From: Mycolicibacter heraklionensis
GTDB lineage: Bacteria; Actinomycetota; Actinomycetes; Mycobacteriales; Mycobacteriaceae
Length of the DNA: 64,000 nucleotides
NCBI RefSeq assembly: GCF_001021505.1
Contig: NZ_LDPO01000014.1
Span: 62,001-126,000, forward strand
Reading direction: 5' to 3'
Shown in pieces: positions 1-11,806 of this stretch. The translations under genes and the position numbers were made by a program. How positions within the stretch are numbered: the first letter of the stretch is position 1; each line of letters opens with the position of its first letter. Under the pieces are notes generated by a model. That model was not told where the DNA came from. It saw only the letters and a program-made list of their open reading frames with translations, and did not search any database.

Positions 1-2
1 CC

Positions 3-416
3 GACCCAGTTGATGTGGTCGACATTCCTGCCGGCTCGGTGGATCTGGACGCCTCCGGCGTTCTTCAGGACCCGCTGGCACAGCTCGATCAGGTGTTGCA
101 TGGCGCACCCGGGCAACTCAGTCCGGAGCCGGCCACCGCGGGCACGCCCACCGAGGCCAACTCGGACAGTCCCTCCGACACCACCCCGGCTCCCGCGAAC
201 GGCGAGCATCAAACCGGAAACTCCGAAAACTCCAACAACTCCACCAGCTTCCCGAAGCTCAGCATGCCCAGCGGCGGCAATGGTGGCGGCGGCTCCGGCG
301 GTGGCGGTAACGGCTCAGGTGCCCCGGGCGGCAATAACAACAAGACCAAGGCGAACACCAGCGCCACCAAGCCCGGTGCCGATCTGCCGAAAGCCGAGGG
401 CGACGTCGTCCACTAG
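3..416 (+). CDS. C-terminal end of an unidentified protein (5' end outside window)
   Basis: The reading frame is open from the left edge (first full codon at base 3) to a TAG at 414-416, so only the last 137 residues are visible. A GTG at base 15 is not a convincing start because the frame continues upstream. The visible part begins with an acidic, hydrophobic-patterned stretch (DIPAGSVDLDASG) and then becomes low complexity: Pro/Thr/Ser-rich around residues 40-70, then runs of Gly and Asn (GGNGGGGSGGGG), ending in a Lys/Ala-rich tail. This looks like a flexible C-terminal tail of a larger, perhaps secreted or wall-associated, protein. No domain is recognisable, so no function is given. It lies 44 bp upstream of the co-directional phosphatase-superfamily gene. 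Confidence 0.55.
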   Translation, partial: DPVDVVDIPAGSVDLDASGVLQDPLAQLDQVLHGAPGQLSPEPATAGTPTEANSDSPSDTTPAPANGEHQTGNSENSNNSTSFPKLSMPSGGNGGGGSGGGGNGSGAPGGNNNKTKANTSATKPGADLPKAEGDVVH

Positions 417-460
417 CGCCTGGGCTGCAGCGCTGCGCCGATCGATGGCAGGCTGAACCG

Positions 461-1573
461 GTGCCCGGTTCGATCTGCGACATCCTGCCGTCCGCGGCCG
501 CGCTGCTGGGGGTTCCGGGCGCGATCGACACACTCGGTCTGCGTGAGCGCGTCGGGGACGTGCGGCGGGTGGTGGTGGTGCTGGTCGACGGGCTGGGCTA
601 TCAGTTGTTGCCGCAATTGACGCAGGATGCGCCTCTGCTGGCCTCGGTGCTGGCCGGCGCCACCGGCCAACTGAGCGAGCTGTCGTGCACCTTCCCCTCC
701 ACCACACCCACCAGCCTGGTCTCGCTGGGTACCGGCGTACTGCCGGGCGAGCACGGCGTGCTGGGCTTCACCGTCAATGTTCCCGGAACCGATGAGGTGC
801 TCACGCACATCTTCTGGGCCGACGATCCGCCGCCGGCGGCCTGGCAGCCGGTGCCCACCTGGTTCGAGCGGCTGCGCGACGCCGGCGTGGGGGCCCGTGC
901 CGTACTGCCGGAGATGTTCATCGGCAGTGGGCTGACCGAGTCCGCCTACCGAGGCGCGGAGTTCTGCCCGGTGGTCAAGGGCGAGCCCTATGCCCAGCGG
1001 GTCGTCACCGAGCTGGCTTCGCCGGGCCTGGTCTATGGCTACACCGCGGCACTCGACCACGCCGCGCACGTGTCGGGGATCGGTTCACCGCACTGGCACG
1101 CCGCCGCCGCCAAAGTCGATGCGCTGCTGCGGCATCTCCTCGAGGAACTGCCCCGCGACGCGGCCCTGGTAGTCACCGCGGACCACGGCGGGCTCAACGT
1201 GCCCGAGGAGGCTCGCATCGACCTGGACGCCGACCCGGCGCTGCGTGCCGGAATCCGGGTGGTCGCCGGCGAGCCGCGGGTGCGCTACCTGCACACCGAG
1301 CCCGGTGCCACGGCTGACGTGCTGGCGGCCTGGACGGAGCGGCTGGCCGGGCGGGCCGTGGTGCAGACCCGCGAACAGGCCATTGCCTCCGGGGTTTTCG
1401 GGCCGGTGCGCGAGGGCCACCTGGCACGCATCGGCGACATTGTCGTGACCTGTACCGGCGACACCGCCATCCTGGCGACCGAACACGAGCCGCCGCAGAC
1501 GGTGCAGCTGGTCGGGTTCCACGGCGGGCTCACCCCGGCCGAGACGGCCATCCCGCTGATCGTCTTTCGCTGA
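461..1573 (+). CDS. alkaline phosphatase superfamily hydrolase (type I phosphodiesterase/nucleotide pyrophosphatase-like)
   Basis: A 370-residue protein from a GTG start. Metal-site motifs of the alkaline phosphatase superfamily are in order: VVLVDGLGY with Asp43, a nucleophile region TFPSTTPTSL with the candidate Thr near 81-82, a DHAAHVSG segment in the middle (Asp and His ligands), TADHGG, and a late GFHGG carrying the last His. No signal peptide or membrane segment is seen, so a cytoplasmic enzyme acting on a phosphodiester or pyrophosphate bond is likely. The substrate cannot be told from sequence. It ends against the antiporter gene on the other strand, with a long inverted repeat between the two stops. 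Confidence 0.8.
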   Translation: MPGSICDILPSAAALLGVPGAIDTLGLRERVGDVRRVVVVLVDGLGYQLLPQLTQDAPLLASVLAGATGQLSELSCTFPSTTPTSLVSLGTGVLPGEHGVLGFTVNVPGTDEVLTHIFWADDPPPAAWQPVPTWFERLRDAGVGARAVLPEMFIGSGLTESAYRGAEFCPVVKGEPYAQRVVTELASPGLVYGYTAALDHAAHVSGIGSPHWHAAAAKVDALLRHLLEELPRDAALVVTADHGGLNVPEEARIDLDADPALRAGIRVVAGEPRVRYLHTEPGATADVLAAWTERLAGRAVVQTREQAIASGVFGPVREGHLARIGDIVVTCTGDTAILATEHEPPQTVQLVGFHGGLTPAETAIPLIVFR

Positions 1574-1626
1574 CTCTGCGTCCAGGGCGTACTCCACTCG
1601 AACTTTTCCGCCCTACGCGCAGAGTC
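1572..1626. terminator. long inverted repeat between convergent genes, probable bidirectional terminator
   Basis: Arms 1572-1589 and 1609-1626 are 18 nt each, with 16 of 18 positions pairing, around a 19-nt loop. The left arm starts inside the stop codon of the upstream gene and the right arm ends 14 bp before the antiporter stop. No U-run follows. It resembles the long mycobacterial terminator-like palindromes found elsewhere in this window. Confidence 0.6.
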
Positions 1627-1639
1627 ATCGCCGGGAGCG

Positions 1640-3136
1640 TTACTCCTTGTCGCCGTACTCGTCGAACCAGTGCGCCAGCTTGCCGCGCCGGCTGACCGCC
1701 CGCAGGCGGCGTTCGGCCGACAGGCGGGTCTTGCTGGTGGTGACGATGAGCAGCTCGTCGCCGACGGTGATGCGGGTGTCGGGCTGGGGGACGAAGGTGT
1801 CGCCCTTGCGGATGATCAAGGTGATGACGCTCGGGTCGGGCAGGCGGAGTTCGAGCACTGAGACGTTGTGCAGCTTCGAACCCGGCTGCACGGTCATCGT
1901 CAGCAGCTCGGCCTCCAAGACGTCCAGCGGCGCCGCCTCCACCTGAATCTCGCGGGTGGTGTCCCGCGGGATCAGTCGCAGCCAGTGCGCGAAAAGGCCC
2001 AGGCTGGGACCCTGTACCACCGTGTAGACCACCACCAGGATGAACACGATGTTGAGCAGGCGGTAGCTGTCCGGTACGCCCTCGACGATCGGGAACGTCG
2101 CGAGCACGATCGGAACCGCGCCGCGCAGGCCGGCCCAGGACAGGAAGATCTGCTCTCGCCACGGCACCCGGAACCAGATCAGCGACGCCACCACCGACAG
2201 CGGCCGGCTCAACAGCAGCAGGACCGCTCCGATCAGCAGCGCCGGGACCAGCTCGCCGGACAACTGGCTGGGGCTCACCAACAGGCCCAGCAACACGAAC
2301 AGACCGATCTGCGCCAGCCAGCCCAGGCCCTCGGCGAACGAGCGGATGGCCGCGCGGTGCGGCAGGCCGGAGTTGGCCAGCACCACACCCGACAGATACG
2401 CGGCGATGAATCCGCTGGCGTGCACCGAGGCCGCGGCGGCGAACGCCACCATCGCCAGCCCGAAGGTCGCCAGCGGGTACAGGCCGGACGCCGGCAGTGC
2501 CGCACGGCGCAGCATCATCGCTCCCAGCAGGCCGGCGATCAGGCCGATCGCCGAGCCGGCCGCCAGCTCGTAGACCACCCCGCCGATGGCGTGGACCGGG
2601 TTGATCACCAGCGGCGTGGTGCTCAGCATCAGCACCACGATGGCCGCCGGCGCGTCGTTGAAACCGGACTCGGCCTCCAACAGGCCGGCCACCCGCCGCG
2701 GCAGCGGCAGCACGCGCAGGATGGAGAACACCGCCGCGGCGTCGGTGGGCGAGACGATCGCGCCGAGCAGGAAGGCGAGTTGCCAGCTGATGCCCAGCAG
2801 CAGGTGCGCGGCCACCGCGATCACCGCCATGCTGACCCCAACGCCGACGGTGGCCAGTACGGCCGCCGGCGCCAGCAGCCGGCGGATGTTGGCGAAGCGG
2901 GTCGTCAAACCGCCTTCGACCAGGATCACCGCCAACGCGGTGGTGCCCAGGTCACTGGCCAGTTGCACGTCGGAGAAGTCCAGGCCGAGCCCGTCATTGC
3001 CGATCACCACCCCGACCAGCAGGAACAGCAATAGGCTGGGCAACCCGACCCGATCCGCCGCACGGGTGGCGATGATGCTTGCCAGCAGTACCAAGCCTCC
3101 GATCAACAGAGCCAGGTAGAGCTGTTCCAGGCTCAT
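1640..3136 (-). CDS. potassium/proton antiporter, NhaP2/CvrA type, with C-terminal RCK_C domain
   Basis: A 498-residue membrane protein of the monovalent cation:proton antiporter family. It would exchange cytoplasmic K+ (or Na+) for H+ across the inner membrane. About 12 hydrophobic segments fill residues 1-400, including the family signature around SPTDAAAV in the middle of the membrane domain and a following ESGFND segment. Residues about 405-480 form a hydrophilic TrkA-C (RCK_C) regulatory domain (ITLIIRKGDTF, VGDELLIV), followed by a short charged tail. The ATG start at 3136 is 156 bp from the divergent TrkA-type gene, and the pair probably works together with the soluble protein as nucleotide sensor. 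Length and domain order are usual for the family. Confidence 0.88.
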   Translation of the reverse strand: MSLEQLYLALLIGGLVLLASIIATRAADRVGLPSLLLFLLVGVVIGNDGLGLDFSDVQLASDLGTTALAVILVEGGLTTRFANIRRLLAPAAVLATVGVGVSMAVIAVAAHLLLGISWQLAFLLGAIVSPTDAAAVFSILRVLPLPRRVAGLLEAESGFNDAPAAIVVLMLSTTPLVINPVHAIGGVVYELAAGSAIGLIAGLLGAMMLRRAALPASGLYPLATFGLAMVAFAAAASVHASGFIAAYLSGVVLANSGLPHRAAIRSFAEGLGWLAQIGLFVLLGLLVSPSQLSGELVPALLIGAVLLLLSRPLSVVASLIWFRVPWREQIFLSWAGLRGAVPIVLATFPIVEGVPDSYRLLNIVFILVVVYTVVQGPSLGLFAHWLRLIPRDTTREIQVEAAPLDVLEAELLTMTVQPGSKLHNVSVLELRLPDPSVITLIIRKGDTFVPQPDTRITVGDELLIVTTSKTRLSAERRLRAVSRRGKLAHWFDEYGDKE

Positions 3137-3292
3137 CTGATCCCCGTTCGGGCTGTTGGTGGCGGTCGGACCCGCCCGTGTGATTCGCTCAAAGTCAGCG
3201 GGTTCGTGTTATGTGTCAGTAAATCAGTAGCGCTGTCACGATCGTGTTACGCCCGGAGTGGCCGGGGCAGCCCGGGGATGAGGGGAGTCGCC

Positions 3293-3973
3293 ATGCGCAT
3301 CGGGATCGCCGGCGCCGGCGCGGTGGGGCGATCGGTCGCCCGAGAACTGATCGGCGACGGCCACCGGGTGCTGCTGATCGAGCGCAACCCGGCGCACTAT
3401 CAGCCCCACACCGTCCCGGAAGCCGAGTGGCTGCTGGCCGACGCCTGCGAGCTGAGCGCGCTGCGGGAATGCGGCATCGAGATCTGCGATGTGGTGATCG
3501 CCGCCACCGGTGATGACAAGGCCAATTTGGCCACCGCGCTGCTGGCCAAGGCGGAGTTCGGGGTGGCCCGGGTGGTGGCCCGGGTCAACAACGCCCGCAA
3601 CGAGTCGCTGTTCACCGAAGAGTGGGGGATCGACGTGGCGGTCTCCACCCCGCGGGCGATGGTCGCCGCGGTGGAGGGCGCTATCGACGTCGGCCACCTG
3701 GTGCCGTTGATGGGCTTGCGGCGCGGGCAGGCCAGCCTGACGAAACTGACCCTGCCCGACGACAACCCGTTGATCGGTAGGCAGGTCTGCGACATCGTGC
3801 TGCCCGAGGGCGCCGCGCTGGTCGCGGTGCAGCGGGGCGACCGGGTGATCCTGCCGCGGGCGACCGAGGCGCTGCAGGCCGGCGACGAGATGCTGTTCGC
3901 CGCGGCCAGCGGGCTGGACGACCAGGTCCGGGCGATGGTGCACGGTGCGCCCGCCGGCAGAAGGTTGTATTGA
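3293..3973 (+). CDS. ceoB: TrkA-type NAD-binding K+ transport regulator (CeoB-like)
   Basis: A 226-residue cytosolic protein with an RCK_N Rossmann domain at the N-terminus (MRIGIAGAGAVG gives the GxGxxG loop; the acidic residue of LLIER follows at the end of beta-2) and a RCK_C domain from about residue 140. Length matches M. tuberculosis CeoB (Rv2691, 227 aa). The ATG at 3293 is chosen because the Rossmann fold starts directly after it; upstream in-frame starts would add unrelated sequence. In M. tuberculosis ceoB is paired with ceoC. Here no second trk gene follows, and the divergent neighbour is a K+/H+ antiporter, so this protein may gate that antiporter by binding NAD(H). Confidence 0.82.
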   Translation: MRIGIAGAGAVGRSVARELIGDGHRVLLIERNPAHYQPHTVPEAEWLLADACELSALRECGIEICDVVIAATGDDKANLATALLAKAEFGVARVVARVNNARNESLFTEEWGIDVAVSTPRAMVAAVEGAIDVGHLVPLMGLRRGQASLTKLTLPDDNPLIGRQVCDIVLPEGAALVAVQRGDRVILPRATEALQAGDEMLFAAASGLDDQVRAMVHGAPAGRRLY

Positions 3974-3998
3974 CGCCGTGCCGCCGCGGTGGGGACCT

Positions 3999-4913
3999 GT
4001 GAATACGGCGCCGAACGAGCAGGATGACGCCGGGAGCTTGGCCAGCGGTGCCGGCGTCATCGCCACCGTGCTGGCGGCCGCACGCGCGGCGGCGGTGTCG
4101 CGGGGCCTGATCAACGACCCGTTCGCGGCGCCGTTGGTGCACAAGGTGGGCCTGGAGTTCTGCATCCGGGTCGCCGACGGTGACCTGGACATCAGTCGGC
4201 TCGGCAAAGACGGGGGGTTTCCTCGTTTTGCGGAGTTCTCAGCGGCACGAACCCACTTCTTTGACGCGTTTTTCACCGACGCCGCCCGCGGTGGCATCCG
4301 CCAGGCGGTGATGCTGGGTTCGGGGCTGGACACCCGCGCCTACCGGCTGTGGTGGCCACCCGACACCCTCGTCTACGAGGTCGACCACCCACACGTCGTC
4401 GACTTCAAGACCACCACCATGCGGGCCTGGGACGCCACGCCGAGCGTCAACCGTCGCGCGGTCGGCGTTGACCTACGCGGCGACTGGCCGGCGGCCCTGC
4501 GGCGGGTCGGTTTCGACGCCGCCGCGCCCACCGCTTGGGTGATCGAGGGCCTGCTGGTCTGGTATGTCCCCTCGGATGCGCAGAACCGCCTGCTCGACGG
4601 TGTCACCGAGCTCAGCGCCCCGGGCAGCCGACTCGCCGCCGATCACGCGGTGCCACCGAGCCGCCCGCAGGCGGTGCACCACGAGTCACTCGTCGAGCGG
4701 TGGCGCCGACGCGGCCTGAGTCTTACCGGACCCGGACCGTTCTATTCCGGAGAGCACACCGATGTCGTGCGGCATCTCACCGAAAGCGGCTGGGCCACAA
4801 CTCAATCCGGTATCGCTGACCTGTTCGCGGCGGCGAGGTTGCCCGGGCTGTCCGACCGTGAGCTCGATGGTGCTCCGGCGGCCATCCGCTACGTCGCGGC
4901 CACCCGTATCTGA
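3999..4913 (+). CDS. class I SAM-dependent methyltransferase, mycobacterial leucine-carboxylmethyltransferase-like family
   Basis: A 304-residue protein of the large mycobacterial family of putative S-adenosylmethionine methyltransferases (Ppm1/LCMT-like, about 300 aa, many paralogues in each genome). The N-terminal signature SLASGAGVIATVLAAARA followed by the NDPFAAPLV segment is typical. The SAM-binding loop is LGSGLDTRAYRL at roughly residues 107-118, with an acidic VYEVDHP strand after it, and WVIEGLLVWY is the conserved motif in the middle. A GTG at 3999 (VNTAPNEQ) is taken as start because it gives the usual length. Substrate is unknown. It lies 25 bp after ceoB but is functionally unrelated as far as can be seen. 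Confidence 0.85.
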   Translation: MNTAPNEQDDAGSLASGAGVIATVLAAARAAAVSRGLINDPFAAPLVHKVGLEFCIRVADGDLDISRLGKDGGFPRFAEFSAARTHFFDAFFTDAARGGIRQAVMLGSGLDTRAYRLWWPPDTLVYEVDHPHVVDFKTTTMRAWDATPSVNRRAVGVDLRGDWPAALRRVGFDAAAPTAWVIEGLLVWYVPSDAQNRLLDGVTELSAPGSRLAADHAVPPSRPQAVHHESLVERWRRRGLSLTGPGPFYSGEHTDVVRHLTESGWATTQSGIADLFAAARLPGLSDRELDGAPAAIRYVAATRI

Positions 4914-4923
4914 CCAGGGGGCG

Positions 4924-5319
4924 TTAGCCCGCCATGAATTCGGCGTAGGCAGAAGCCAACTCGGGCGGCAGGCCGGTGGTTTGGCATTGCCGTTGGGTCT
5001 CACCGATGGGCGCCAGAATTCCGCGCAGCTCGTAGTACTCCTGGGGGTGAGCAGTGAAGTAGCTGCGCACATCAGCCGCGGCTTGCGGCCGCGGGGAGTT
5101 GATGGCCTGATTCACCACGGCGTTGGCGCCGGGGTGAGCGGCCAGGTACTGCTGTGCGGAACCGGTCACCGAGTTCACGGTGCTCGATACCCCGGCCGGA
5201 CTGCAGTCCGGTGCCGCAGACGCCGAGGGGGCGGCGACCAGGGTGGCGGCGGTGGCGCACAGCAGTCCGACGCCGAGGCCGAATCTGCGAATCATGGTGA
5301 AGCCGTGGGCTTTCGACAT
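4924..5319 (-). CDS. secreted haemophore-like heme-binding protein (MHB family)
   Basis: A 131-residue protein with an N-terminal signal peptide: MSKAHGFTMIRR, a hydrophobic core GLGVGLLCATAATLVAA and an Ala-rich cleavage region near ASAAPDC. The mature part is about 95 residues and helical, with one Cys just after the signal (CSPAG) and one near the end (QRQCQ), as in the mycobacterial haemophore family typified by Rv0203. Family members bind heme outside the cell, mainly through a tyrosine; the paired tyrosines of QEYYELRG are candidates. An ATG at 5319 with a GGAAGGA ribosome site upstream is preferred over earlier in-frame starts because it is where the signal peptide begins. It is convergent with the methyltransferase gene. 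Confidence 0.75.
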   Translation of the reverse strand: MSKAHGFTMIRRFGLGVGLLCATAATLVAAPSASAAPDCSPAGVSSTVNSVTGSAQQYLAAHPGANAVVNQAINSPRPQAAADVRSYFTAHPQEYYELRGILAPIGETQRQCQTTGLPPELASAYAEFMAG

Positions 5320-5538
5320 GGATGTTTTCCTTCCGGGTGGTGAATGCAATTCCCGTCCGGAGCCCAAGGTACGCGCGGCCCGAGTGCACGCCCTGTGTCC
5401 TGGAGCACAGCCAGGGGTGCTCGTGGCAACCGTTCCTGCACTTGCCGCACGATTAAACGGCAAATGCTCCACAACTGCGGAGCGGTTCGGTAAGAGACGC
5501 TCTTAATCGCCGAGGTCGGCGCTTATCCGATCGTGACC
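5320..5538. other. intergenic region upstream of the haemophore-like gene
   Basis: Noncoding, 219 bp, between the haemophore-like start and the stop of the metallo-beta-lactamase gene, both on the minus strand. It must hold the haemophore promoter. The part around 5500-5545 is visibly less GC-rich. I see no convincing iron-box palindrome or RNA element. Confidence 0.4.
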
Positions 5539-6294
5539 TTAATGTTTGCTCGCACGGTCGATCGCGGCGTCAGCGGCTTCTTTGATCGGTCCGAGCCAGA
5601 CGTCGCCGTGACCGGGTGCCAGGATCTCGGTCTCCAGCAGAGCCAGCGCACTGAGGCTGCGGAGACAGTCATCCTGGCTGTGGCTGAACAGCGCCGGCAG
5701 CAGCTGCGGCCCGGTATGGGCCAATACCGGGTGGCCGGTGATCAGCGCATCCCCGCTGGCCAGCACGCCGTCGACCAGATAGGAGCAGTGTCCGCGGGTA
5801 TGGCCCGGAGTCGGGATGGCGACCGGCGAACCGGGCAGCCCCGCGGCGATCTCCCCGGTCAGCGGTTGCGCGGACGGGATGCCCTCACGGTTCAGGCCGC
5901 CGCTGCGCACCACGTGCGCGCTCCACAGTGCCCAGCTCGGCCGCCACAGCCGCGGAGCCAGCGCCAGCGGTGAAACCTGCTCCAGGTACTCGCGTTTGGC
6001 GTGGCCGACCTCGTCGGCATGGCAGTACACCGGAGTGCCGTGGGTCTTTGCCAGCCAGATCGCCGCACCGAAATGGTCGACGTGGGCATGGGTGAGCAAT
6101 ACCGCCCGCACGTCGGCCGGGCGATAGCCCAGGGCGCCCAGCGACGCCAACACGTCGGTGCGATCGCCGGGGTAGCCCGCGTCGATCAACATCACGCCGG
6201 TGTCATCGGTGACCAGCAGCCAATTGACGGCCTCGCCGCGGGCCAAATACACCCGCTCGGTCACCGGAACGAGCTCCACGAGCTTCTCACCCAT
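5539..6294 (-). CDS. MBL-fold metallo-hydrolase (Rv0406c-like)
   Basis: A 251-residue metallo-beta-lactamase fold hydrolase. The zinc motif HAHVDH is present about 30% into the protein, followed by PGHTRGH (third His), an Asp in LASGDAL and a final His in LAPGHGDV, so a complete dinuclear site is predicted. Family members hydrolyse thioesters, lactones or similar bonds; the substrate is unknown. Start ATG 6294 gives MGEKLVEL and leaves 43 bp to the divergent fgd1 start. Longer in-frame extension upstream would run through the fgd1 promoter and coding region and is rejected. The same divergent arrangement with fgd1 occurs in M. tuberculosis (Rv0406c-Rv0407). Confidence 0.85.
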   Translation of the reverse strand: MGEKLVELVPVTERVYLARGEAVNWLLVTDDTGVMLIDAGYPGDRTDVLASLGALGYRPADVRAVLLTHAHVDHFGAAIWLAKTHGTPVYCHADEVGHAKREYLEQVSPLALAPRLWRPSWALWSAHVVRSGGLNREGIPSAQPLTGEIAAGLPGSPVAIPTPGHTRGHCSYLVDGVLASGDALITGHPVLAHTGPQLLPALFSHSQDDCLRSLSALALLETEILAPGHGDVWLGPIKEAADAAIDRASKH

Positions 6295-6337
6295 GCCCGT
6301 GAGTTTAGAAAGGCGGCGGGAGAGTAGAAAAGGTGGA

Positions 6338-7348
6338 ATGGCGGAACTAAAACTCGGGTACAAGGCATCGGCGGAGCAGTTCGGACCGCGGGAACTGGTG
6401 GAGCTCGGCGTCGCCGCCGAAGCGCACGGCATGGACAGCGCTACCGTCAGCGACCACTTCCAGCCCTGGCGCCACGAAGGCGGCCACGCCCCGTTCTCGC
6501 TGGCCTGGATGACCGCGGTCGGAGAGCGCACAAGCAAGATCGTGCTGGGCACCTCCGTGCTGACCCCGACGTTCCGGTACAACCCCGCCGTCGTCGCGCA
6601 GGCTTTCGCCACGATGAGCTGCCTGTATCCCCAGCGGATCTTTCTGGGCGTCGGCACCGGGGAGGCGTTGAACGAGATCGCCACCGGCTTCACCGGCGAG
6701 TGGCCCGAGTTCAAGGAGCGGTTCGGACGCCTGCGTGAGTCGGTGCGGCTGATGCGCGAACTGTGGCGTGGTGACCGGGTGGACTTTGACGGCGACTACT
6801 ACAAGCTCAAGGGCGCCTCGATCTATGACGTCCCCGAGTCGGGAGTGCCGGTCTACATCGCGGCCGGCGGGCCGGCGGTGGCGAAGTACGCCGGGCGTGC
6901 CGGGGACGGCTTCATCTGCACTTCCGGCAAGGGCGAGGAGCTCTACACCGAGAAGCTGATGCCGGCGGTGTTGGAAGGTGCGGCCGCCGCGGAGCGAGAC
7001 GCCGACGCGATCGACAAGATGATCGAGATCAAGATCTCCTACGACCCGGATCCCGACCTGGCGCTGAACAACACCCGATTCTGGGCGCCGCTGTCACTGA
7101 CCGCCGAGCAGAAGCACTCCATCGACGACCCGATCGAGATGGAGAAGGCGGCCGACGCGCTGCCGATCGAGCAGATCGCCAAACGCTGGATCGTCGCGTC
7201 GGACCCGGACGAGGCGGTGGAGAAGGTCGGCGAGTACGTGAAGTGGGGCCTGAACCACCTGGTGTTCCATGCTCCGGGCCACGACCAGCGCCGTTTCCTG
7301 GAGCTGTTCAAGACCGACCTGGAGCCGCGGCTGCGCCGGCTGGGCTGA
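6338..7348 (+). CDS. fgd1: F420-dependent glucose-6-phosphate dehydrogenase
   Basis: A 336-residue protein, exactly the length of M. tuberculosis Fgd1 (Rv0407). It oxidises glucose-6-phosphate to 6-phosphogluconolactone while reducing coenzyme F420, feeding F420H2 to deazaflavin-dependent reductases. The start [20 protein letters not shown], the [15 protein letters not shown] segment (substrate and F420 site residues) and the GTGEALNE loop match the luciferase-like F420 family. The ATG at 6338 follows an AGGTGG ribosome-binding site. The next gene is alanine dehydrogenase, not pta-ackA as in M. tuberculosis. Confidence 0.95.
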   Translation: MAELKLGYKASAEQFGPRELVELGVAAEAHGMDSATVSDHFQPWRHEGGHAPFSLAWMTAVGERTSKIVLGTSVLTPTFRYNPAVVAQAFATMSCLYPQRIFLGVGTGEALNEIATGFTGEWPEFKERFGRLRESVRLMRELWRGDRVDFDGDYYKLKGASIYDVPESGVPVYIAAGGPAVAKYAGRAGDGFICTSGKGEELYTEKLMPAVLEGAAAAERDADAIDKMIEIKISYDPDPDLALNNTRFWAPLSLTAEQKHSIDDPIEMEKAADALPIEQIAKRWIVASDPDEAVEKVGEYVKWGLNHLVFHAPGHDQRRFLELFKTDLEPRLRRLG

Positions 7349-7396
7349 TGGTGCGGCCTCGCAGGTGGTAACTCACGGACCAACAAGGAGCCCCTG

Positions 7397-8512
7397 ATGC
7401 GGGTCGGCATCCCAGCCGAGGTCAAGAACAACGAGTTCCGGGTGGCCATCACACCTGCCGGTGTCTCGGAGCTGGTCCGCCGCGGGCACAGCGTCTTGGT
7501 GCAGGCCGGTGCCGGTGCGGGGTCGTCAATCAGTGATTTGGAGTTCAAATCCGCCGGCGCAGAGATCAGTTCAGGTGCGGAAAGCATCTGGGCCGAGGCC
7601 GATCTGGTGCTCAAGGTAAAAGAACCAATCGAGCACGAGTACCCGATGATGCGGTCGAACCAGGTCTTGTTCACCTATCTGCATCTGGCCGCGTCCCGGG
7701 CGTGCACCGCGGCGTTGCTCAATGCGGGCATCACATCAATCGCGTACGAGACCGTAAGCGCCGACGACGGTTCGCTGCCCTTGCTCGCGCCAATGAGCGA
7801 GGTGGCGGGCCGGCTGGCGGCACAGGTTGGCGCGTTCTACCTGATGACGCCGGCTGGGGGCCGCGGCGTCCTGATAGGCGGTGTGCCGGGCGCCCGTTCG
7901 GCTGAGGTCGTGGTGATCGGGGGCGGCACGGCAGGCTATAACGCAGCACGGGTCGCTGTCGGAATGGGTGCGGATGTGACCATCTTGGATGTTGACCTGA
8001 GGCGACTGCGGGAGCTGGATGCGACCTTCGACGGCCGCGTCCACACGCAGTATTCATCGGCATTGGACCTTGAGGCCGCAGTCGAGCGAGCCGATCTGGT
8101 TATCGGCGCGGTGCTGGTGCCTGGTGCCAGAGCGCCCAAGCTGATCTCCAATTCGGTTGTGGCGCAGATGAAACCGGGTGCGGTGGTCGTGGACATCTCC
8201 ATCGATCAGGGCGGCTGCTTCGAGGATTCGCGACCGACCACGCACGACGACCCGACCTACACCGTGCACAACACGCTCTTCTACTGCGTGGCCAATATGC
8301 CCGGCGCGGTTCCGGGTACCTCGACATTCGCACTGACCAACGCCACCATGCCGTATGTGGTCCGGGTCGCCGACTCCGGATGGCGTGGGGCGTGTCAAGC
8401 CGATGTCGCGTTGGCGCGCGGACTCACCACTCATGATGGCGCGCTGTTGAATCAGCAGGTTGCCGACGCTCTGAGCCTGCCGTTCACCGAACCGGAGGCG
8501 GTCCTGGCGTAG
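7397..8512 (+). CDS. ald: alanine dehydrogenase
   Basis: A 371-residue NAD-dependent L-alanine dehydrogenase, interconverting alanine with pyruvate plus ammonia. It starts [20 protein letters not shown], the family signature, with catalytic lysine and histidine segments [10 protein letters not shown] and TYLHLAA, a dinucleotide loop [15 protein letters not shown] around residue 175, and the late [20 protein letters not shown] motif. A ribosome site CAAGGAG lies 6-7 bp before the ATG. In M. tuberculosis ald (Rv2780) lies elsewhere and pta-ackA follow fgd1, so this is a local rearrangement. The coding sequence appears somewhat less GC-rich at third positions than its neighbours, although this was not counted. 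It converges on pknG. Confidence 0.93.
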   Translation: MRVGIPAEVKNNEFRVAITPAGVSELVRRGHSVLVQAGAGAGSSISDLEFKSAGAEISSGAESIWAEADLVLKVKEPIEHEYPMMRSNQVLFTYLHLAASRACTAALLNAGITSIAYETVSADDGSLPLLAPMSEVAGRLAAQVGAFYLMTPAGGRGVLIGGVPGARSAEVVVIGGGTAGYNAARVAVGMGADVTILDVDLRRLRELDATFDGRVHTQYSSALDLEAAVERADLVIGAVLVPGARAPKLISNSVVAQMKPGAVVVDISIDQGGCFEDSRPTTHDDPTYTVHNTLFYCVANMPGAVPGTSTFALTNATMPYVVRVADSGWRGACQADVALARGLTTHDGALLNQQVADALSLPFTEPEAVLA

Positions 8513-8567
8513 CAGAACCGCGATGCTGCACCTGCAATCGCGTGAAGGCTCTCCATCGCAGCAACTA

Positions 8568-11802
<3,235 letters not shown>

Positions 11803-11806
<4 letters not shown>

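Noticed and set aside
413..1069. Long antisense open frames over the phosphatase-superfamily gene
   Set aside because: They are Arg/Gly/Pro-rich shadows typical of high-GC DNA on the strand opposite a well-recognised gene.
3999..4913. Reading the methyltransferase as O-methyltransferase of a specific pathway
   Set aside because: The family has many paralogues with unknown substrates, and neither neighbour gives a pathway.
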